A stretch of 32,080 nucleotides of DNA from an uncultured Prevotellaceae bacterium (GCA_946541275.1 CAMNJH010000012.1:1-32080), one strand, 5' to 3'; shown: positions 15,802 to 24,412, counted from the stretch's first letter. The notes: a model not told the origin generated them from the sequence alone. Translations and numbers: made by a program.

Positions 15802-17633
15802 AGGAAAGGAATAATATGTTCTTCTGCAAAACGCAAATCGTCAATGTCATCAATCTCGTACCACTTCAGGCCTTCCTCACAGAGAACGTAGACGGGCGAG
15901 ACCTCACGCGACATGCTGAGCAGCTCGTACTCGTAGCCCAGCTTCGGCTGGTGGGCCACCTTGCGGGCATAGTCGGCGCACATTTTCTGATAGAAAGCAT
16001 TCGAGAGCTTGTGGATGCCGACGAGCTCGCCGCTGGCGTTCACCTCGTCCTTGTTCACGGAGCAGTTGGTAAGCACGCCGTCGGCACTGCGCTCCACGTA
16101 ATACTGGTCCTGGAACTTCGTGACGGGCGTGATGAGCATCACGTCGGGCTGCTGACAGTCCTGCAATGCCGTGATGGCGCGACGCTCGAACACGAGGTCG
16201 CTCTCGAGGAGCAGGAAGTCGTCGCTGCCGATGATGTCACGGCAGTTGTAGAGTGTGTACATGCTGTTGGTCTCGGCATAGCGCGGACTGAAGCAGCACT
16301 CTATCTGGGGAAATTTGGCGGCCAGCTCCTCGTAGGCCTCACGCAGATAGCCCGTGCCGATGATGATGCGCCGGATGCCGCAGTCGAGCAGCGTCTCGAT
16401 GCTGCGCACCACCATGGCCTTGCCGCCGGCCTCTATGAAGCCCTTGGGGCGCTCCTCGGTCATTGTGCCGAAGCGCGTGCCCATGCCGGCAGCCATGATG
16501 ACGGCGGTCTTGGGGTGAGAGGTCTTCAACAGGCCGTTCATGAAGGCGTCCTTGTTCTCAATGGGCGTGGTGGTGGGGCGGCCCAGGTCGTCGCGTGAGT
16601 TGATGGCCACTCGCAACTCCAGGAACACGGGGCCGTCCAGATGCTCCAGCTGCTGAAGTGCGCCTACCATCTCGTCGGCGGTGGTGGCAGTGAGCACATG
16701 GCGATAGCCGCTTGCCCTGGCCATGCCGACGGCGTCAAGACGGAAACCGATGGTGGGCTGTCCGCCAACGCTCTCGTGGGCACCGTTATTGAACAGGATG
16801 TGGAAGAAATTGCGAGGTTGCATGGAGGCATTGATACCCAAAGCACCGGCGTGCATGATGAAAGCGCCGTCGCCATCGAAGCAGAACACGCGACGTGCTG
16901 GCTGCTCCAGGGCGATGCCCAAGGCGATGCTGGAGCTGTGACCCATTGACCCCACGGTGAGGAAGTCGTGGCCGTGGCCTTCATGGCGGGCCTCACGCAG
17001 CTCAAAGAGCTCCCGCGACAACTTCCCCGTAGTGGAAACAATCACATCGTCCTGGCGCATGTGCTCTACCACCAGTTTCAAGGCGTCCTCGCGGCTCAGC
17101 GGATTGTCGTTATGGCTGGCATTCCTCAGCTTGTAGGAGCCGAAGGTGCCCTTTCGGATAACCAGCGCCGTGGGGGCCTTCCGCTGCATGGCCAACTGCA
17201 CCATGGCGCCTATCTGGGCTGTGTTCTCCAATATCTGGTAAGGAATCTGCATGGCATCGAGCAAAGCCAGCGTCACCTCGCCCTGCTTGACATGTTGCGG
17301 CTCGTCGTGCACGCCAGGTTCGCCACGCCAGCCAATTATGAGCACCATGGGAATGCTGTACACTTTCTCGTCGGCCAGCGACAGCAGTGGATTGACCGTG
17401 TTTCCCAGACCAGAGTTCTGCATGTAGACCAAAGCGGGATGGCCCGTGGCCAGATAGTGACCGGCGGCTATGCCCACGGCGTTGCCCTCGTTGGCTGCAA
17501 TGATGTGGTGCTGCTTGTCGGCGGTATCAGTGACGTATGCGCAGAAATTCTTCAGCAGTGAGTCGGGCACGCCGGTGAACATGTCCACACCGTTTTCTAT
17601 CAGGGCATCGTATGTTTCTTTTACCTCAATCAT
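15798..17633 (-). CDS. aepY: Phosphonopyruvate decarboxylase fused to LicC/PntC-like cytidylyltransferase
   Basis: The ATG at 17633 (MIEVKETYDALIENG) overlaps the upstream PEP mutase stop by 4 bp; the longer ORF start is spurious. The 611-aa protein has two enzymes. Residues 1 to about 360 are a thiamine-diphosphate decarboxylase: GVPDSLLKNF, the catalytic Glu in NEGNAVGIAAGHY, and the TPP motif from GDGAF (254) to NNGAHESVGG (282). It converts phosphonopyruvate to phosphonoacetaldehyde and so pulls the unfavourable mutase equilibrium. Residues about 375-611 are a sugar-nucleotide-type transferase: AAGMGTRFGTMTEERPKG, LLESDLVFE and EIDDIDDL, closest to LicC and PntC. It probably makes CMP-AEP from CTP and AEP. 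Both sets of motifs look intact, so both halves should be active. A linker of about 15 residues joins them. Confidence 0.9.
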   Translation of the reverse strand: MIEVKETYDALIENGVDMFTGVPDSLLKNFCAYVTDTADKQHHIIAANEGNAVGIAAGHYLATGHPALVYMQNSGLGNTVNPLLSLADEKVYSIPMVLIIGWRGEPGVHDEPQHVKQGEVTLALLDAMQIPYQILENTAQIGAMVQLAMQRKAPTALVIRKGTFGSYKLRNASHNDNPLSREDALKLVVEHMRQDDVIVSTTGKLSRELFELREARHEGHGHDFLTVGSMGHSSSIALGIALEQPARRVFCFDGDGAFIMHAGALGINASMQPRNFFHILFNNGAHESVGGQPTIGFRLDAVGMARASGYRHVLTATTADEMVGALQQLEHLDGPVFLELRVAINSRDDLGRPTTTPIENKDAFMNGLLKTSHPKTAVIMAAGMGTRFGTMTEERPKGFIEAGGKAMVVRSIETLLDCGIRRIIIGTGYLREAYEELAAKFPQIECCFSPRYAETNSMYTLYNCRDIIGSDDFLLLESDLVFERRAITALQDCQQPDVMLITPVTKFQDQYYVERSADGVLTNCSVNKDEVNASGELVGIHKLSNAFYQKMCADYARKVAHQPKLGYEYELLSMSREVSPVYVLCEEGLKWYEIDDIDDLRFAEEHIIPFL

Positions 17634-18934
17634 TTGGTTCCGGGAATAAGTTCTAAGATTTGCTTGATAGGCATACACAGGTCATTGGCGTCGTAGCTGC
17701 GGTGATTCTGAAGGATAGATGTGGCCACCCGAACCATGGCCGGGTAGGCAGCACGCAGCATGTGATTAGCATAGATGACCACCTTGATGCCCCATTCGGC
17801 CAGCTCTTCTTCACGCAAATGATTATAGGTGGTGGGCACGGCAACGATGGGCACGTAGGGATGCAGCTGACGGAAGCGCTGACAGAACTGACGGATGTCA
17901 TCGCCGGTCTTCTCCTTCGAGTGAATCATGATGCCGTCGGCACCACCCCGCTCCACATAGGCGCTGCACCGCTCAATGGCATCGTCGACGCTCTTGCCGG
18001 CAATGAGGCTCTCGCAACGGGCAATAATCATGAAGTCCTTGGTCACCTGGGCGTTCTTGCCGGCACGAATCTTCTGGCAGAAATTCTCAATGGTGTCCTG
18101 CGTCTGTATGGCATCAGTGCCGAAGAGTGAGTTCTTCTTCAGGCCCACCTTGTCCTCGATAATGACGGCCGAGATGCCGTTGCGCTCCAGTGTGCGGACA
18201 GTGAAGACGAAGTGCTCAAGCTTGCCGCCCGTATCACCGTCGTAGATGATGGGCTTCGTGGTGCACTCCAGAATGTTGGTCAGGTCCTGCATACGCGTCG
18301 TCAGGTCAACGGCCTCGATGTCGGGCTTGCCTTTCGAGGTGCTGTCGGTGAGCGACGAGCTCCACATACCGTCAAAGGTGTCCATGTAGAGGCCATTCTT
18401 CACCTCAAGGTTCTCGCAGATAAGTCCCGACAAGCCGTCGTGAACCTCCAGGATGCGCACCACGGGCTTGGCGTCGATGAGCCGTCGCAACGTCTTCAGG
18501 CGAATGTCGGGCGTGGTGCCGATGCCTTTTATCTCCTTGTCGAGCGATGACGAGTCAATGCCCTTGGTATAGGGAATCTCTATCACCTGGCCGCCCAGCT
18601 CTTTCATCACCTGAAGAGTTTCTTCACGCAGCTCGCGGTCGGGGCCGTTCTGCCAGTCGTCACCATGAATGATGTAGTCAGGCTTCAGCCGGCGCAGGTT
18701 GGGAGCATAGCTCCATTCTTCCTGTGGCACCACCGCAGTGACGTTCTTGATGTTCTCCACTACATTCTTACGTTGCTCATAAGTAAGGTAGGGCAGGCGT
18801 TTGTGCTGGGCTATGGCCTTGTCAGTGAACAGACCTATGACTACATTGCCATACTTGGCGCCCTCGTTGATAATGTTGATCAGCCCCGGATGCATGATGT
18901 CAGCAATCATGCCTAGGTAAACCGTTTTATTCAT
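17630..18934 (-). CDS. aepX: Phosphoenolpyruvate mutase with N-terminal nucleotidyltransferase-like domain
   Basis: This is the first gene of the phosphonate operon and the committing step of C-P bond formation. The 434-aa protein carries the mutase fingerprint EDKVGLKKNS (residues 260-269), YDGDTGG (231-237) and SSLTDSTSKGKPDIE, which distinguish PEP mutases from isocitrate lyase relatives. Residues 1 to about 145 form a cytidylyltransferase-like Rossmann domain (YLGMIADIMHPGLINII ... IGTTPDIR). The usual HxGH catalytic motif is HPGL here, so the second His is missing and activity of that domain is doubtful. B. fragilis-type AepX proteins have a similar length (from memory). A -7-type box lies 30 nt upstream of the ATG. 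Confidence 0.93.
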   Translation of the reverse strand: MNKTVYLGMIADIMHPGLINIINEGAKYGNVVIGLFTDKAIAQHKRLPYLTYEQRKNVVENIKNVTAVVPQEEWSYAPNLRRLKPDYIIHGDDWQNGPDRELREETLQVMKELGGQVIEIPYTKGIDSSSLDKEIKGIGTTPDIRLKTLRRLIDAKPVVRILEVHDGLSGLICENLEVKNGLYMDTFDGMWSSSLTDSTSKGKPDIEAVDLTTRMQDLTNILECTTKPIIYDGDTGGKLEHFVFTVRTLERNGISAVIIEDKVGLKKNSLFGTDAIQTQDTIENFCQKIRAGKNAQVTKDFMIIARCESLIAGKSVDDAIERCSAYVERGGADGIMIHSKEKTGDDIRQFCQRFRQLHPYVPIVAVPTTYNHLREEELAEWGIKVVIYANHMLRAAYPAMVRVATSILQNHRSYDANDLCMPIKQILELIPGTK

Positions 18935-18964
18935 AATATTCTCATCTTAGCTGCATTTCGGATA

Positions 18965-18972
18965 CAAAGGTA
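18965..18972 (-). promoter_or_regulatory. Putative -7 promoter box (TACCTTTG) for the phosphonate operon
   Basis: Reading leftward, TACCTTTG lies 30 nt before the aepX ATG in an AT-rich stretch. The -33 position holds TATC rather than TTTG, so the promoter is a partial match. Confidence 0.55.
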
Positions 18973-19040
18973 CAAAATAATTCATAATTAGTGATACTTT
19001 ATCCACAATTATTTCTGCTCACCAGGCTTTCTGCAGCATT

Positions 19041-19820
19041 CTACAGCAGTTCCTCAGTAAGCACAGATTCCAGTTCCTCAGCTGACAGGCGCAGACGGAA
19101 CTGTCCACCCGAAGCCACGGAAATGCCGCCCGTCTCCTCAGAAACGATGACCACCAGGGCATCGCTCTCCTGACTCATGCCCAGAGCTGCACGATGGCGC
19201 AGGCCCAGCTCCTTGGGAATGTCGAGATTATGACTGACGGGCAGGATGCAGCCGGCAGCCTGAATGCGGTGCTGGCTGATGATCATGGCCCCGTCGTGGA
19301 GCGGCGAGTTCTTGAAAAAAATGTTCTCAATGAGCCGCTGGTTGATGTTGGCATTCACCACTTCACCCGTCGAGACGATGTCACCCAGGTTCATGCTGCG
19401 CTCCATCACGATGAGCGCTCCCACCTTGCCCTTCGACATCTGCATACAAGCCATGACAATGGGCATAATATCGCCCTTCAGCTGTTCCTTTTCCTTATCA
19501 GAGGAATGCTTCGGCATGAAGAATTTCAGCCAGCGGCGCATGCGCTGATGGGCACCCAGGTTGTAGAGGAACTTCCGGATATCATCCTGGAAGAGCACAA
19601 TCAAAGCGATGACGCCCACGCTGACCAGTTTGTCGAGGATGGTGCCCAACAGCTTCATCTCAAGCATTTGCGACACAAAGAGCCACACCACGATGAAGAT
19701 GGCAATGCCCACGAACACATTGAGCGAACGCGACTCGCGCATGAGCCTATAGACATAGTACAGGATCATTCCTACCAGAAGAATGTCCACCGCGTCTTTT
19801 ATTCCAAACTCGAAAAACAC
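19041..19820 (-). CDS. cdaA: Diadenylate cyclase CdaA
   Basis: This 259-aa protein has three N-terminal membrane segments (residues about 10-75, ending before LFQDDIRKFLYNLG) and a C-terminal DisA_N/DAC domain. The two catalytic signatures are NSPLHDGAMII and LRHRAALG. Residue spacing and length fit CdaA. It condenses two ATP to cyclic di-AMP at the inner membrane, a signal that controls potassium and osmolyte balance and wall homeostasis. It follows folP by 28 bp on the same strand with no promoter of its own visible. The CdaR partner found next to cdaA in Firmicutes is not present here. Confidence 0.94.
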   Translation of the reverse strand: MFFEFGIKDAVDILLVGMILYYVYRLMRESRSLNVFVGIAIFIVVWLFVSQMLEMKLLGTILDKLVSVGVIALIVLFQDDIRKFLYNLGAHQRMRRWLKFFMPKHSSDKEKEQLKGDIMPIVMACMQMSKGKVGALIVMERSMNLGDIVSTGEVVNANINQRLIENIFFKNSPLHDGAMIISQHRIQAAGCILPVSHNLDIPKELGLRHRAALGMSQESDALVVIVSEETGGISVASGGQFRLRLSAEELESVLTEELL

Positions 19821-19848
19821 CTTTCTACTAACTTATTGTTTTGATTGT

Positions 19849-20670
19849 CTAACCTCTATATCTGTCTTCTGCCTGCCCCTGATAACAGCCCAACTTGCCC
19901 ACCAGCTTCACGCTTTCAACTGTCTCTTTCACATCATGGACTCGCAGGATGCTGGCGCCTTTGGTCAGGGCAATGGTGTTGAGCACGGTGGTGCCGTTAA
20001 GGGCCTGCGCCGGCTCCTGCCCGAGCAGTCGGAAAATCATGGATTTGCGCGAGACGCCCACAAGCACAGGCAGCTGCAGCACCTGAAGCTGTTCCAAGGC
20101 GGCCAGGTGCTCGTAGTTCTGCTCCAGGTTCTTACCAAAGCCGAAACCCGGGTCCAGAATGATGTCCTTCTGCCCCATATCACGCAGCCGCTGCACCCGC
20201 TCTGCGAAGAGCAGTAGCGTTTCACGCATCGTGGGCCGGGCCGACATAAGCACATAAGGCACTCGCAAACGGCTCACCATGCGCAGCATGTCCTCCTGCC
20301 CCTCACCAACATCATTGATGATGTCGGCACCGAACTCCTCCACCACCATGCGGGCCACGGCGGGGCGGAAAGTGTCAACAGAGAGCGTCACGAAGGGCAG
20401 CTCGCAGCGCACCACATCAAGCGCCAGCCTCAGCCGCCGCATCTCTTCCTCCTCAGTAACGGGCGTAGAACCCGGACGTGTGGAGCAGGCGCCCACATCA
20501 ATCATGCTGGCGCCCTCGGCTACTATCCGGTTGGCCCGCTCGGCAATCTCCCGTTCTGTCTGCACACGGCTCATGGCATAGAACGAGTCGGGAGTCACGT
20601 TCAGGATGCCCATCACCTGCGGCTCACGCAGGCTCAGCAACCGGCCTTTAATGTTCAGCGTATAATTCAC
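19849..20670 (-). CDS. folP: Dihydropteroate synthase
   Basis: The track start is a TTG at 20679 that lies inside the -7 promoter box TATCTTTG, so it cannot be transcribed as a codon. The GTG at 20670 is the next in-frame start and gives 273 aa beginning (f)MNYTLNIKGRLLSLREPQ. DHPS motifs are MGILNVTPDSF, GASMIDVGACSTRPGS, ADIINDV, DIILDPGFGFGKNLEQN and LPVLVGVSRKSM. The enzyme joins p-aminobenzoate to dihydropterin pyrophosphate in folate synthesis. The inferred transcription start is within a few bases of the GTG, so the mRNA is probably leaderless. It is followed by cdaA and diverges from murF. Confidence 0.9.
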   Translation of the reverse strand: MNYTLNIKGRLLSLREPQVMGILNVTPDSFYAMSRVQTEREIAERANRIVAEGASMIDVGACSTRPGSTPVTEEEEMRRLRLALDVVRCELPFVTLSVDTFRPAVARMVVEEFGADIINDVGEGQEDMLRMVSRLRVPYVLMSARPTMRETLLLFAERVQRLRDMGQKDIILDPGFGFGKNLEQNYEHLAALEQLQVLQLPVLVGVSRKSMIFRLLGQEPAQALNGTTVLNTIALTKGASILRVHDVKETVESVKLVGKLGCYQGQAEDRYRG

Positions 20671-20676
20671 AATCGG

Positions 20677-20708
20677 CAAAGATAGAAATAATTTTCCGCT
20701 CTTCCAAA
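20677..20708 (-). promoter_or_regulatory. Bacteroidetes-type promoter for folP-cdaA
   Basis: On the minus strand TTTG (20708-20705) and TATCTTTG (20684-20677) are separated by 20 nt. The -7 box ends 6 nt before the GTG start codon of folP. Confidence 0.82.
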
Positions 20709-20798
20709 TAAATCAGCAGTTTTCTGCTTGTAAACATGGATTTTTCCCTAAGAAGGCCTCCTTCATCCGCCCTTCATCCGAAACTTTTCACATGAATA

Positions 20799-20830
20799 TT
20801 TGGTTGTGTCAGTAAAATGAACTATCTTTG
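20799..20830 (+). promoter_or_regulatory. Bacteroidetes-type promoter for murF
   Basis: TTTG (20799-20802) and TATCTTTG (20823-20830) have a 20-nt spacer. The ATG follows 25 nt after the -7 box. Upstream, CCTTCATCCG is repeated twice in tandem around 20760-20780; its role is unknown. Confidence 0.82.
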
Positions 20831-20855
20831 CAGCAAATAAATAGAGAAACAAAAT

Positions 20856-22217
20856 ATGAGCATCAAAGAACTATATAGACTGTACCAGCAGCATCCGTGC
20901 ATTACGACGGATAGCCGCGACTGCCCCGTCGGCAGTATCTTCCTGGCCCTGAAGGGCGACACCTTCAATGGAAACAAGTTCGCCGCACAGGCCCTGGAGA
21001 AAGGATGTGCACTGGCCATCGTTGACGAACAGGAATACGCCACCGACCAGCGCTTCGTGCTGGTGAAAGACTGCCTGCAGACCTACAAGGACCTGGCCCG
21101 CGAGCATCGCCGCCAGTTCAACATTCCCGTCATTGCCATTACCGGGACCAACGGAAAGACCACTACAAAGGAACTGGTGAAGGCCGTGCTCAGCGAAAAG
21201 TACAATGTCTTGGCCACCGAGGGGAATTTCAACAACGACGTAGGTGTGCCGAAGACGCTGCTGCGCCTGCGCCCCGAGCACGAGATTGCCATCATTGAGA
21301 TGGGCGCCAGCCATCCTGGCGACATCAAGACGCTGGTCGAAACTGCCGAGCCCACCTGCGGCCTCATCACCAATGTGGGGCGCGCCCACTTACAGGGCTT
21401 TGGCTCGTTCGAGGGTGTCATCAAGACCAAGGGCGAGCTGTACGACTATCTGCGCTCACGCGAGGACGGCCTGGTGTTCGTCGATGCTGACAACGACTTC
21501 CTGGTCGACATGATTACGGACGAGATGTGGGTGACCCCCTACTCTACCGATCCCGAGAAGCAGTATTCATGCATCTCGGGCGAAGTGCTGCCCGCCGCCA
21601 CCCAGGAAGGAGCCGCCACCCTGCCCTTCCTGCGATTCCGCTGGCGCAAGCCGCTGATGGAGCTGGAAGAGACGGGCGAGAGCCAGAAATGGCACAAAGT
21701 GCAAACGCAGCTGGTGGGCAACTACAATGTGAAGAACCTGCTGGCCGCCGTGGCCGTGGGCATCAACTTCGGCGTGGAGCGAAAGGCCATCTGCCATGCC
21801 CTGGAGAACTATCAGCCCACTAACAGCCGCTCGCAGTTTGTGCAGACAGGCCACAACAGTCTGGTGGTCGACGCCTATAATGCCAATCCCACGTCGATGA
21901 TGGCAGCGCTTGAGAACTTCAGCGCCATCGACGTCCCTGCCAGCACCCGCAAGATGCTCATCCTGGGCGACATGCGCGAGCTGGGGGCCGACAGCGAGAA
22001 GGAGCACCAGCAACTGGTGGACATCATAGCTGAGACCGGCATCACCGACGTGTGGCTCGTAGGTTCAGAATTCAGCAAGACAGCCTGCCCGTTCCGCAAG
22101 TTCATGAACGTTGACGAGGTGAAGGCTGAACTACAGAAAAACCGCCCCGAAGGACGGCTTATTCTGGTGAAAGGCTCAAACAGCACGAAGCTTTATCAGT
22201 TGCCTGAGCTGCTGTAA
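20856..22217 (+). CDS. murF: UDP-N-acetylmuramoyl-tripeptide--D-alanyl-D-alanine ligase
   Basis: This 453-aa protein has the three-domain Mur ligase layout. Residues 1 to about 85 are the substrate-binding domain (TDSRDCPVGSIFLALKG, the MurE/MurF-type uridine-binding segment). The ATPase domain has the P-loop GTNGKTTT at 97-104, and IIEMGASHPGDI and TNVGRAHLQGFGS, which mark MurF. The C-terminal domain contains VVDAYNANPTSMMAALENF and LGDMRELG, the most specific MurF motifs. It adds D-Ala-D-Ala to UDP-MurNAc-tripeptide in the cytoplasm. It stands outside a mur cluster, with its own promoter. Its stop abuts the convergent S9 peptidase stop with no intervening base. Confidence 0.95.
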   Translation: MSIKELYRLYQQHPCITTDSRDCPVGSIFLALKGDTFNGNKFAAQALEKGCALAIVDEQEYATDQRFVLVKDCLQTYKDLAREHRRQFNIPVIAITGTNGKTTTKELVKAVLSEKYNVLATEGNFNNDVGVPKTLLRLRPEHEIAIIEMGASHPGDIKTLVETAEPTCGLITNVGRAHLQGFGSFEGVIKTKGELYDYLRSREDGLVFVDADNDFLVDMITDEMWVTPYSTDPEKQYSCISGEVLPAATQEGAATLPFLRFRWRKPLMELEETGESQKWHKVQTQLVGNYNVKNLLAAVAVGINFGVERKAICHALENYQPTNSRSQFVQTGHNSLVVDAYNANPTSMMAALENFSAIDVPASTRKMLILGDMRELGADSEKEHQQLVDIIAETGITDVWLVGSEFSKTACPFRKFMNVDEVKAELQKNRPEGRLILVKGSNSTKLYQLPELL

Positions 22218-24344
22218 TCATTTCAGAGCACTCCATGCGGGAGGGTTCACTCCCAGCAGATGACGCACGAAGAAATCGGCGCGCTTATGTTCGCCGAAGG
22301 TCTCGCCCATGGTATGGTGAGCACCGGGGATGACCACCAGGTCGAAGTCCTTGCCCGCCTTCTGCAAGGCGCTGACCACCTGCATGGTTGAGGCGGGATC
22401 CACATTGTCGTCCAGCTCGCCCACCAACAGCATCAGCGGCCGTTCCAGGCGCCATGCGTTCTCCACATTCGAGCATTCCTTGTAGCTCTCGTCAATGGGG
22501 TAGCTCATCCACTGCTCGTTCCACCATATTTTATCCATGCGGTTATCATGGCAGCCACAGGCGGCATAGGCAGCCTTGTAGAAGTCACCATGCCACAGCA
22601 CAGCGGCCATGGCATTCTGTCCACCGGCTGAACAGCCATAGATACCCACACGGTCAATGTCCATGTAGGGATATTTCTCAGCAGCGGCGCGTATCCAGGC
22701 CTTGCGGTCGGGGAATCCGGCGTCTTTCAGGTTCTTGTAGCACACCTCCTCGAAGGCCCTTGTGCGGAAGGAGGTGGTCATGCCGTCCACCTGCACCACA
22801 ATGAAGCCCAGCTCGGCCAACTCTGCCATGCCCCAGTGCCATGCACGGAATGACTTGGGCACATACTGGTCGCCAGGACCAGAGTAGATGTACTCAATGA
22901 TGGGATATTTCTTCTGTGGGTCGAAGTTTGACGGGCGCAGAATGATGCCCCACATGTCGGTGACACCATCACGGCCAGGGGCCACAAACACCTCGGGCGC
23001 CGTCCAGCCTTCGGCCTCCAGACGGCTGATGTCGGCCGTTTCCAGCGTGCGCAGCAGCTTGCCGGTCTTGCCTGAGCGCAGCACGGTGACGGGCGGTGTG
23101 GTGACGGTGCTATAGGTATCAATCAGGTACTGCATATCGCTGGTGAAGGTGGCACTGTGGTTGCCCTCCTCGGGGGTGAGGCACACCAGGTGCTTGCCGT
23201 CCAGGCCTATGCGGTAGTAATGTATCAAGTAGGGGTCCTCGCCCTTGTTCATACCACAGGCAGAAAAGTAGACCACACCGGCTTTCTCATCAATGTGCTG
23301 GATAGCACGCACGTAGAACTCGCCGCGCGTCACCTGTCTGACGAGCTTCGCCTGCGGCCCATTTCCCTGTGTTCCGTCGCCCATCCGAGGCCTTTCATAC
23401 AGATAGATGTGGTTACGTCCGTCGCGCTCACTGGTCCAAAGAATGCGGCGCCCGTCCTCGAAATCGTGGCGATAGAGGCGGTTGTAGTTCACATACTTGT
23501 CGTTGGTCTCCTCTATCAGCGTGCGCACCTGTCCCGTTTCGGCCTGCAGCTCCAGCAGGCGGTAGGTGTGATGTCCCCGCTCATTGAACGTAAAGGTCAG
23601 CGTGCGGCTGTTGTCGTCCCATCTGGGCATGGACACTTCGTACTGGCGCTGGAACAACTCGGTCGACGGCTCGGCGACGTGGCCCGTCTGCATGTCAACC
23701 ACCACGGGCACGCGGTAGTTCAGCGAGTCACCGGGCTTGGCGTATTCCTGCTTGTGCAGCAGGGGCTGCTCCTGATTGCGGGGCGATGACTCCACATAGT
23801 ACACGTAGTGCTTGGGGGCTGGCTTGATGCGCACGGTGGCATAATAGCGGCCATCAGGCGAGAACGAGCCCCACGCAGAGTAGTAGTTCGTGGAGTCGCC
23901 ATTGGTGGTCAGCGGCTTCACCTCGTTGCCGCGCCGGGTCCACAGATTGTTGTCCCGGTGGAACACCACCAGCTGACTGTCAGCAGGCGACACTCGCCAG
24001 CCGTCCTTCTCGTCGGGCACTTCCATCCAATGACGCTGCGGACCTCCCCCACCCTGCCACCGACGCTCGCGGGGCTTCTCGGGGTTCTCCGGCAGCACAG
24101 TCACCTGGTTCTTGTCGGCATCCACCTCCTTGTACACCTGCTTCTCACCGTCGAAAACGCTGTACCAGAACTTGTGGTCCTGGCCCCGCATGCGGTGCAC
24201 AGTGACGTCGCCATTGGCCACCTTTCCTGAATACTTGCCGCGCAGTGCTTCGGCCCGTTTGTAGTCATCCACTGTACCCTGAGCCACAGCACTGCCCTGC
24301 GCCATGGCGCACAGCGCTAATGCCAAAAGAATTTTCCTTTCCAT
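22218..24344 (-). CDS. Secreted S9-family (dipeptidyl peptidase IV-like) prolyl peptidase
   Basis: The start at 24344 gives a signal peptide (MERKILLALALCAMAQGSAVAQ) and a 708-aa protein; the longer ORF runs through the promoter. Residues about 60-440 form a DPPIV_N-type beta-propeller (for example WGSFSPDGRYYATVR, SMPRWDDNSRTLTFTFNERG). The C-terminal alpha/beta hydrolase has the nucleophile motif GCSAGG (Ser572), the acidic residue in VGELDDNVDP (about Asp645), and the His in IPGAHHTMGE. It probably removes dipeptides from proline-containing peptides in the periplasm or at the surface. A textbook promoter lies just upstream. The exact specificity (DPP-IV, DPP-7 or acylaminoacyl) is not determined. 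Confidence 0.88.
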   Translation of the reverse strand: MERKILLALALCAMAQGSAVAQGTVDDYKRAEALRGKYSGKVANGDVTVHRMRGQDHKFWYSVFDGEKQVYKEVDADKNQVTVLPENPEKPRERRWQGGGGPQRHWMEVPDEKDGWRVSPADSQLVVFHRDNNLWTRRGNEVKPLTTNGDSTNYYSAWGSFSPDGRYYATVRIKPAPKHYVYYVESSPRNQEQPLLHKQEYAKPGDSLNYRVPVVVDMQTGHVAEPSTELFQRQYEVSMPRWDDNSRTLTFTFNERGHHTYRLLELQAETGQVRTLIEETNDKYVNYNRLYRHDFEDGRRILWTSERDGRNHIYLYERPRMGDGTQGNGPQAKLVRQVTRGEFYVRAIQHIDEKAGVVYFSACGMNKGEDPYLIHYYRIGLDGKHLVCLTPEEGNHSATFTSDMQYLIDTYSTVTTPPVTVLRSGKTGKLLRTLETADISRLEAEGWTAPEVFVAPGRDGVTDMWGIILRPSNFDPQKKYPIIEYIYSGPGDQYVPKSFRAWHWGMAELAELGFIVVQVDGMTTSFRTRAFEEVCYKNLKDAGFPDRKAWIRAAAEKYPYMDIDRVGIYGCSAGGQNAMAAVLWHGDFYKAAYAACGCHDNRMDKIWWNEQWMSYPIDESYKECSNVENAWRLERPLMLLVGELDDNVDPASTMQVVSALQKAGKDFDLVVIPGAHHTMGETFGEHKRADFFVRHLLGVNPPAWSALK

Positions 24345-24380
24345 TCGGTTTGTTTTTAGTTCGTAGTTCCAATTCGAGTA

Positions 24381-24412
24381 CAAAGGTACAAAGAAGTGGG
24401 CAATAAAACAAA
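24381..24412 (-). promoter_or_regulatory. Bacteroidetes-type promoter for the S9 peptidase gene
   Basis: On the minus strand TTTG (24412-24409) and TACCTTTG (24388-24381) are separated by 20 nt. The ATG is 36 nt downstream of the -7 box. Confidence 0.82.

Noticed and set aside
15816-17561. Plus-strand ORFs of 260 and 197 aa opposite the aepY fusion
   Set aside because: They are antisense shadows of a high-GC gene with well-supported minus-strand motifs, and have no recognisable domain.
22217-22218. Zero-base gap between the convergent murF and S9 peptidase genes as a possible misassembly
   Set aside because: Both C-termini are complete and plausible for their families, so tight packing is enough to explain it.
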